Source: Acetobacteraceae bacterium (GTDB taxonomy: Bacteria; Pseudomonadota; Alphaproteobacteria; Acetobacterales; Acetobacteraceae). Taken from it: DNA of 64,000 bases. The notes beneath the pieces are model-generated. The model was not told where the DNA came from. It was given only the letters and a program-made list of their open reading frames with translations, and made no database searches. The translations under genes and the position numbers were made by a program. Positions 59,379 through 64,000 of the stretch are shown in pieces (within the stretch, counting starts at the first letter, position 1; every line of letters begins with the position of its first letter). Location of the stretch: positions 16,134 to 80,133 of the forward strand of contig DAIDJM010000014.1 of the NCBI GenBank assembly GCA_027451405.1, given 5' to 3'.

Positions 59379-59864
59379 TCAGACCTCGGAAAACTCCCGC
59401 GGCCGGAGCCGCCGCGCCAGCGTGTCCAGCAGTCCGTTCACCATGCGCGGTTCGTCGCCGGTGAAGAAACCGTGCGCCACGTCGAGATATTCGTTGATCA
59501 CGACCCGGCTCGGCGGCCCGTCCTGGGCGACGAGCTCGCCTCCGGCGGCGCGCAGCAGCGCGCGGAGCACCGGATCGAGCCGCGGCAGCGGCCATTCCTG
59601 CGGTAGTGCCTCGATGAGGAGACGGTCGAGCTCATCCTGGTGCGCCACCGCAGCGCGCACGATCCGGCCGAACAGCGGCGTGTGGGCGTCGGGCACCCGG
59701 CCCTCCTCGTAACCACCGGTGCCGGGCAGTTCACCCAGCCGGTGCCGGACGAACTGGTCGATCACCGTTTCTGGATTTTCGCTGGCCTGTTCGCTCTGAA
59801 ACAAAGCTTGCACGGCCGCGACGCGGGCCGCCGTGCGAGGGCGCCTCTGGTTCGTGGTGGCCAT
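59379..59864 (-). CDS. nusB: Transcription antitermination factor NusB
   Basis: A 161-residue all-helical protein that, with S10 (NusE), binds boxA RNA during rRNA antitermination. Seen: RTAARVAAVQALFQSEQ, LPRLDPVLRALLRAAGGELV, RVVINEYLDVAHGFF and MVNGLLDTLARRLR. The ATG at 59864 has GGGTAG upstream. It lies 4 bp after ribH at the end of the riboflavin run, the usual alphaproteobacterial arrangement. Confidence 0.94.
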   Translation of the reverse strand: MATTNQRRPRTAARVAAVQALFQSEQASENPETVIDQFVRHRLGELPGTGGYEEGRVPDAHTPLFGRIVRAAVAHQDELDRLLIEALPQEWPLPRLDPVLRALLRAAGGELVAQDGPPSRVVINEYLDVAHGFFTGDEPRMVNGLLDTLARRLRPREFSEV

Positions 59865-59868
59865 GCCG

Positions 59869-60411
59869 CTACCCGATCGCATCGGCGGAGAGCGGGTCGG
59901 GCTCGGAGAGAAACCCGACCGGGCGCGCGGGAGAGGCCGCGAAACGCCGCCGGATCGCGACCTGCCGGAGCGCCGCGACCGCGGCCTCCGCGCCCTTGTT
60001 GTGGCCGCCGCGGCCGCTGCGCTTTTCCGCTTCCTTCAGCTTGTGCACCGTGAGAACCCCGGTGCCGAGCGCGCAACCGGTGGCGAGCGCCACCTGCATC
60101 AGCCCGTCGAGGGTGGCGCGGCAGATATGCTCGTAATGGTCGGTGCCGCCGCGCACCACGCAGCCGAGGGCTACGAAGCCATCAAAGCGCGCGTCGGCGC
60201 GGATCGCCATCGCGATCGCCTGCGGCAATTCGTAGCTGCCGGCGACGTCGATTGTCTCATGCGCGGCGCCGGCCTGTTCGAGAATCTGCAACGCGCCCCA
60301 GGTAAGGCCTTCGATGACCTCGTGGTAATAGGGCGCGCGCACCAGCAGGATCCGCGGTTTCGGTCCCGGAACATCAGGCGCAACCGGCAACGGTGCGTCT
60401 TCGGTGCTCAT
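59869..60411 (-). CDS. ribH: 6,7-Dimethyl-8-ribityllumazine synthase
   Basis: A 180-residue penultimate enzyme of riboflavin synthesis that forms an icosahedral or pentameric capsid. Motifs: ILLVRAPYYHEVIEGL, IDVAGSYELPQAIAMA, GFVALGCVVRGGTDHYEHI (catalytic His) and TVHKLKEAEKRSGRGGHNKGAEAA. It has somewhat extended ends. It overlaps ribB by 4 bp (ATGA). Confidence 0.96.
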   Translation of the reverse strand: MSTEDAPLPVAPDVPGPKPRILLVRAPYYHEVIEGLTWGALQILEQAGAAHETIDVAGSYELPQAIAMAIRADARFDGFVALGCVVRGGTDHYEHICRATLDGLMQVALATGCALGTGVLTVHKLKEAEKRSGRGGHNKGAEAAVAALRQVAIRRRFAASPARPVGFLSEPDPLSADAIG

Positions 60412-61532
60412 GCGGGGGCTCCGATCGGGCGGGTCGCGACGATGTTGAGGCCGTAGCCTTCGAGGGCCACGATCGTGCGCGGCGTGTTCGTGAGGAGCAC
60501 CATGTCGCTGATGCCGAGATCGCTCAAGATCTGGGCACCGATCCCATAATCGCGGAACATCTTCTCGCCCGGGTCGGCGCCGGCGTGGCGCCCCATTACC
60601 AGATCGAGCAGGCTGCCGGCGCGCCAATCGTGCAGCACCACCATGGCACCGCGGCCCTCGGCCGCGATCAGGCGCATCGCATCGTGCATCAGCCGGCTCG
60701 TCGACCCTCCCGGCAGAATCTGCACAGGCGTCAGCGACTGCATGCGCACGAGGACCGGGCCGGGTGCCGTCAGATCGCCTTTGGCCAGGACCACATGTTC
60801 CGCTTGCGTCATGGTGTTGACATAGACGATGACGCGCCAGGTGCCGGTGTCGAGTTCGGTCTCCGTCTCATGCACGCGCCGGACGAATTTCTCCGAGGCG
60901 CGGCGATGCGCGATCAGGTCGGCGATCGTGCCGAGCTTGAGCCCATGGCGCTGAGCGAAGGCGACGAGGTCGGGCAGCCGGGCCATGCTGCCGTCCTCGT
61001 TGAGGATCTCGCAGATGACGCCGGCCGGCAGCAGGCCCGCCATGCGCGCGATATCGACCGCCGCCTCGGTGTGGCCCGCGCGCACGAGCGTGCCACCGGC
61101 GCGCGCGGCGAGTGGGAAGACGTGGCCGGGCGTCACGAGATCGGCGGGTGTCGTTTCGGGATTGATGGCCAGCGCAATAGTGTGGGCGCGGTCGCGGGCG
61201 GTGACGCCGCTGGTGATCCCCTGGGCCGCGTCGATGGACACCGTGAAGGCAGTCTGGTGCCGTTGCTGGTTGGCCACCGCCATCATCGGCAGCGCGAGCC
61301 GTTCCACGTGGGCGCGTGTCAGCGCCAGGCAGATCAGCCCCCGGGCATGCCGCATCATGAAGGCGAGCGCCTGGGGGGTTGCGAATTGCGCCGGTATGAT
61401 GAGGTCACCCTCGTTCTCGCGATCCTCGTCATCGACGACGATCACCATGCGCCCAGCCTGCGCCTCGGCGATCAGCTCGCGGGTCGGAGCGATCGCGTCG
61501 TGCAGCCTGTGACGGGCAAGGGTGGCGATCAT
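60408..61532 (-). CDS. ribB: DHBP synthase with degenerate GTP cyclohydrolase II domain (RibB/RibBX)
   Basis: 374 residues. The N-terminal domain is an intact 3,4-dihydroxy-2-butanone-4-phosphate synthase: VDDEDRENEGDLIIPAQF, TPGHVFPLAARAGGTLVRAGHTEA and the EILNEDG Mg site. The C-terminal half has the GCH II fold outline, but where the zinc site should read H-x-x-x-x-x-G-D with several Cys it shows VRMQSLTPVQILPGG with no cysteine, so GTP cyclohydrolase II activity is unlikely. The real RibA is probably elsewhere. It is coupled to ribE by ATGA. Confidence 0.92.
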   Translation of the reverse strand: MIATLARHRLHDAIAPTRELIAEAQAGRMVIVVDDEDRENEGDLIIPAQFATPQALAFMMRHARGLICLALTRAHVERLALPMMAVANQQRHQTAFTVSIDAAQGITSGVTARDRAHTIALAINPETTPADLVTPGHVFPLAARAGGTLVRAGHTEAAVDIARMAGLLPAGVICEILNEDGSMARLPDLVAFAQRHGLKLGTIADLIAHRRASEKFVRRVHETETELDTGTWRVIVYVNTMTQAEHVVLAKGDLTAPGPVLVRMQSLTPVQILPGGSTSRLMHDAMRLIAAEGRGAMVVLHDWRAGSLLDLVMGRHAGADPGEKMFRDYGIGAQILSDLGISDMVLLTNTPRTIVALEGYGLNIVATRPIGAPA

Positions 61533-62128
61533 GCGGTTTCCGAAAGGCGCGCCACGTAGCGGGCGAGCAGGTCGATCTCGATGTGGACCGCATCGCCCGG
61601 CGCGCGCAAGCCGAGGGTGGTGTGGGCCGCCGTGTGCGGGATGACATTCACGCCGAAGCGCTGGCCATCGACCTCGTTGACGGTGAGCGAGACGCCATCG
61701 ACCGCGATCGAGCCTTTCGGGGCCACGAACCGGTGCAACGGCGCGGGCAGCTCGATCGTCAGTCGCCGCGAGCCGTGCTCGGGCTCGACGCGGGTCACGT
61801 GGCCGATGCCGTCGACATGGCCCGAGACCAGATGGCCGCCGAGTTCGTCGCCGAGCCGGAGCGAGCGCTCGAGATTGATCCGCGTGCCCGGGCGCCAGCC
61901 GCCCAGCGTCGTGCGTGTGATCGTCTCGGCCGAGATATCGACCGTGAAGCTGGTGTCCTCAAGCGCGATCGCGGTGAGGCAGCAGCCGGAGCAGGCGATC
62001 GAGGCGCCGATCGCGGCGCCGTCGAGAAAGCCGGGTGGGGTGGCGATGGAAAGCCGCATGTCCTGGCCGCCGCCGATGGGCGTCGCGGCGCGGACCTCGC
62101 CAAGCGCGGTGATGATGCCGGTGAACAG
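61529..62128 (-). CDS. ribE: Riboflavin synthase alpha chain, apparent CTG start
   Basis: A 199-residue trimeric enzyme dismutating two lumazines to riboflavin. The two homologous lobes begin FTGIITALGEV and HLVSGHVDGIGHV. Other motifs are GASIACSGCCLTAI and the second-lobe equivalent GSIAVDGVSLTVNEV. No ATG, GTG or TTG in this frame lies near the family start. The conserved MFTGII begins at CTG 62128-62126 with GAGG five bases upstream, so CTG initiation is proposed. Confidence 0.93.
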   Translation of the reverse strand: MFTGIITALGEVRAATPIGGGQDMRLSIATPPGFLDGAAIGASIACSGCCLTAIALEDTSFTVDISAETITRTTLGGWRPGTRINLERSLRLGDELGGHLVSGHVDGIGHVTRVEPEHGSRRLTIELPAPLHRFVAPKGSIAVDGVSLTVNEVDGQRFGVNVIPHTAAHTTLGLRAPGDAVHIEIDLLARYVARLSETA

Positions 62129-62196
62129 GGGGACCTCGAAAGCGAGCGGCGGGACTTCGGAGCGGGTCAGCCTGACGTCGCCAGGCTGACCCCGCT

Positions 62197-63297
62197 CTAG
62201 CGCGCCGGGGCGCGCCCGAACGCAGCGCACATGTCGTCGCCGATGCGCCCTTGCGAAAGGGGGTGGAAGCGACGGAGCGCGGCGAGAGACCCAGTGCCGA
62301 GCGGCTGCACGGCGGGCCAGCCATCCGCACCCATCACGGCGGGAGCATGGAACCAGACCAGCCTGTCGACCAGATCGGCGCGGAGCAGCGAGGCCGCGAG
62401 CTGCGCGCCGCCCTCCACCAGCACCGAAGTCAGACCCGCCTGGCCGAGCGCCGCGAGCGCGGCGGCCGGGTCGATACCCACGCCGCCCGCATGAACCCGG
62501 ACACACGCGACGCCAGCCGCCTCGAGCGCTGCGCGCCTCGCCGGATCGGCGCCGTCGCGATGCAGCAGCCACACCGGCGCCTCGCGCGCGGTCGCAACCA
62601 GTTCGGAGACCAGCGGCGTGCGCAGATGGCTGTCGGCCACGACCCGCACCGGCGCGCGGCGCGCGGCCCCAGGCAGCCGGCAGGTGAGCGCCGGATCGTC
62701 GGCGAGCACGGTGCCGACGCCAACGAGCACCGCATCGTGCTGCGCGCGCAGCGCATGAACCGCGCGCCGGGCCGGCTCGCCCGTGATCCAGCGGCTCTCG
62801 CCGGCATGGGTGGCGATCCGGCCATCGAGCGTGGCCGCAAGTTTGAGCGTGACGAGCGGGCGCCCGGTGCGGATCCGCTGGAAGAAGCCGGCGAGAATCG
62901 CCTCCGCCTCGCTCGCGCCGAGGCCGAGTTCGGTTTCGATGCCCGCCGCGCGCAGCCGCGCGAGCCCAGCACCGTTCACGCGCGGATCGGGATCGCCGGT
63001 GGCGACGATGGCGCGGGCGATGCCGGCTTCGACCAGCGCGTCCGCGCAAGGCGGGGTCTGGCCATGGTGGGCGCAAGGTTCGAGCGTGACATAGGCGGTG
63101 GCGCCCCTTGCCGCGTCGCCCGCCGCGGCAAGGGCTTCGGTTTCGGCATGCGGCCGCCCGCCTTGCGCCGTGCGGCCACGCCCGACCACCCGCCCGCCGC
63201 GCACGATCACGCAGCCGACGGTCGGATTCGGCGCGGTCTCGCCCAGGCCGCGCCGTGCGAGCGCGAGGGCCGTCCGCATATGGGCGAGATCGTCCAT
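62197..63297 (-). CDS. ribD: Bifunctional riboflavin deaminase/reductase
   Basis: A 366-residue enzyme performing steps two and three of riboflavin synthesis. The N-terminal zinc deaminase domain has GRPHAETEAL and VTLEPCAHHGQTPPCADALVEA; the C-terminal reductase has RPLVTLKLAATLDGRIAT, SRWITGEPARRAVHALRAQ and VLVEGGAQLAASLL. It lies 2 bp after nrdR and 68 bp before the ribE start. Confidence 0.95.
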   Translation of the reverse strand: MDDLAHMRTALALARRGLGETAPNPTVGCVIVRGGRVVGRGRTAQGGRPHAETEALAAAGDAARGATAYVTLEPCAHHGQTPPCADALVEAGIARAIVATGDPDPRVNGAGLARLRAAGIETELGLGASEAEAILAGFFQRIRTGRPLVTLKLAATLDGRIATHAGESRWITGEPARRAVHALRAQHDAVLVGVGTVLADDPALTCRLPGAARRAPVRVVADSHLRTPLVSELVATAREAPVWLLHRDGADPARRAALEAAGVACVRVHAGGVGIDPAAALAALGQAGLTSVLVEGGAQLAASLLRADLVDRLVWFHAPAVMGADGWPAVQPLGTGSLAALRRFHPLSQGRIGDDMCAAFGRAPAR

Positions 63298-63299
63298 GC

Positions 63300-63755
63300 C
63301 TATTTCGAGGGGTCCATCGTACCCAGGAAGGCCTTGAAATCCTTGGCTTCCCGGAAATCGCGATAGACGGAGGCGAAGCGCACATAGGCCACGGCATCGA
63401 CCTCTTTCAACGTATCCATCACGAGCTCGCCAATCTCGCTGGACGGAATTTCCGCCTCGCCCGAGGCTTCCAGCTTGCGGACGATGCCGTTGACGATCCG
63501 CTCGATCCGCTCGTCATCGACGGGTCGCTTGCGCAGCGCGGTGCGAATCGAACGGGCCAGCTTGTCACGATCGAACGCGACCCGCCGCTGATCGGCCTTC
63601 ACCACGACCAGCTCGCGCAGCTGCACGCGCTCGATCGTGGTGAAACGCTGGCTGCACTGCGGGCAGAAGCGCCGGCGACGGATGGCGGCGCCATCCTCCG
63701 TCGGCCGGCTGTCCTTGACCTGGGTATCGGCCTCGCCGCAGAACGGGCAGCGCAC
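63300..63755 (-). CDS. nrdR: Transcriptional repressor NrdR
   Basis: A 151-residue repressor of ribonucleotide reductase genes responding to ATP/dATP. The zinc ribbon MRCPFC with CPQC at residues 1-34 is followed by the ATP-cone domain ([22 protein letters not shown]). The GTG start at 63755 directly precedes the zinc ribbon and lies just after the glyA stop. It is the conserved glyA-nrdR neighbour. Confidence 0.96.
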   Translation of the reverse strand: MRCPFCGEADTQVKDSRPTEDGAAIRRRRFCPQCSQRFTTIERVQLRELVVVKADQRRVAFDRDKLARSIRTALRKRPVDDERIERIVNGIVRKLEASGEAEIPSSEIGELVMDTLKEVDAVAYVRFASVYRDFREAKDFKAFLGTMDPSK

Positions 63756-63761
63756 GCTTTT

Positions 63762-64000
63762 TTACCGGTAGATCGGGAACCGGGCGCAGAGCTCCAGCAC
63801 CTTGGCGCCCACCGCCGCCTCGACGGCGGCGTTGTCACCGTCGTTCGATGCCGAGAGCCCGTCCAGCACCTCGACGATGAAACGGCCGACCATGCGGAAC
63901 TCGTCCGGCCCGAAACCGCGCGTCGTTGCCGCCGGCGTGCCGAGGCGAATGCCGGAGGTGACCGCCGGCTTCGCCGGGTCGAACGGAATCGCGTTCTTGT
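63762..64000 (-). CDS. glyA: Serine hydroxymethyltransferase, C-terminal part
   Basis: The last 79 or so codons of a gene entering from the right edge and ending in TAA at 63762-63764. The visible end contains the family signature [17 protein letters not shown] and the terminal FPIYR. GlyA makes glycine and methylene-THF from serine. It lies 6 bp upstream of nrdR on the same strand and probably begins the whole riboflavin/nusB run. Confidence 0.95.
   Translation of the reverse strand, partial: KNAIPFDPAKPAVTSGIRLGTPAATTRGFGPDEFRMVGRFIVEVLDGLSASNDGDNAAVEAAVGAKVLELCARFPIYR

Noticed and set aside
63298..63800. FMN riboswitch upstream of ribD
   Set aside because: ribD lies 2 bp after nrdR, leaving no room for the element, and none of its conserved blocks is visible.

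Overview
This is a roughly 69% GC chromosomal window from an alphaproteobacterium, most likely an Acetobacteraceae/Rhodospirillales member. The class is supported by the NepR/EcfG general stress response pair, the petP-petR regulators, and the gene order glyA-nrdR-ribD-ribE-ribB-ribH-nusB. The family-level call is inference. Gene density is very high, start/stop overlaps of the ATGA/GTGA/TTGA type are common, and no tRNA, rRNA, CRISPR array, insertion sequence or prophage was seen.

Layout. 1-5.3 kb: end of ccmA, ccmB, folE, a DUF1877 gene, then a minus-strand pair of unknown function (DUF3142 protein plus a large TPR membrane protein). 5.3-7.5 kb: minus-strand ABC-2 exporter and a histidine phosphatase. 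7.6-15 kb: rph-rdgB, hemW, secD-secF and an EAL-domain gene, with an acyltransferase on the other strand. 15.1-21.6 kb: a lone Rieske gene (petA) and an exopolysaccharide locus: a polysaccharide co-polymerase divergent from petA, then a minus-strand operon of initiating sugar-phosphate transferase, degenerate ATPase, Wzy-like polymerase and WecG/TagA transferase. 21.7-29.3 kb: amiC-mrcA-prfB (prfB with its programmed frameshift) divergent from rne. 29.4-33 kb: ilvE, petP, petR and a histidine kinase. 33-39.7 kb: one long minus-strand run ffh-rpsP-rimM-trmD-rplS-leuC-leuD-leuB. 39.8-49.7 kb: accessory-looking genes, including three glycosyltransferases, a TauE exporter, hydrolase, epimerase, TPR protein, DUF1223 protein, GST, Stf0-like sulfotransferase and a secreted GH16 glucanase.

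49.7-52.4 kb is a general stress response locus (HWE-type kinase, NepR, EcfG sigma factor) without phyR in view, followed by another sulfotransferase. 53.4-56.2 kb is a complete phage-shock system: pspF divergent from a small membrane protein gene, pspA, pspB and pspC, with a near-perfect sigma-54 promoter in between. 56.3-59.3 kb holds mdh-sucC-sucD; the window ends in the riboflavin/nusB/nrdR/glyA run.

Between genes there are two families of dispersed palindromic repeats. Family A has five copies: a CTGGGGCC-TTTC-GGCCCCAG hairpin, a variable hairpin, then GCCGGAGGC. Family B has two copies of about 114 bp, T-rich at both ends with a GACCTG-AGGTC core, and one of them sits inside the psp operon. 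The least explained items are the small first gene of the psp operon, the lysine-free ATPase relic in the exopolysaccharide operon, the TPR/DUF3142 pair, the two repeat families, and two genes that appear to start with CTG.
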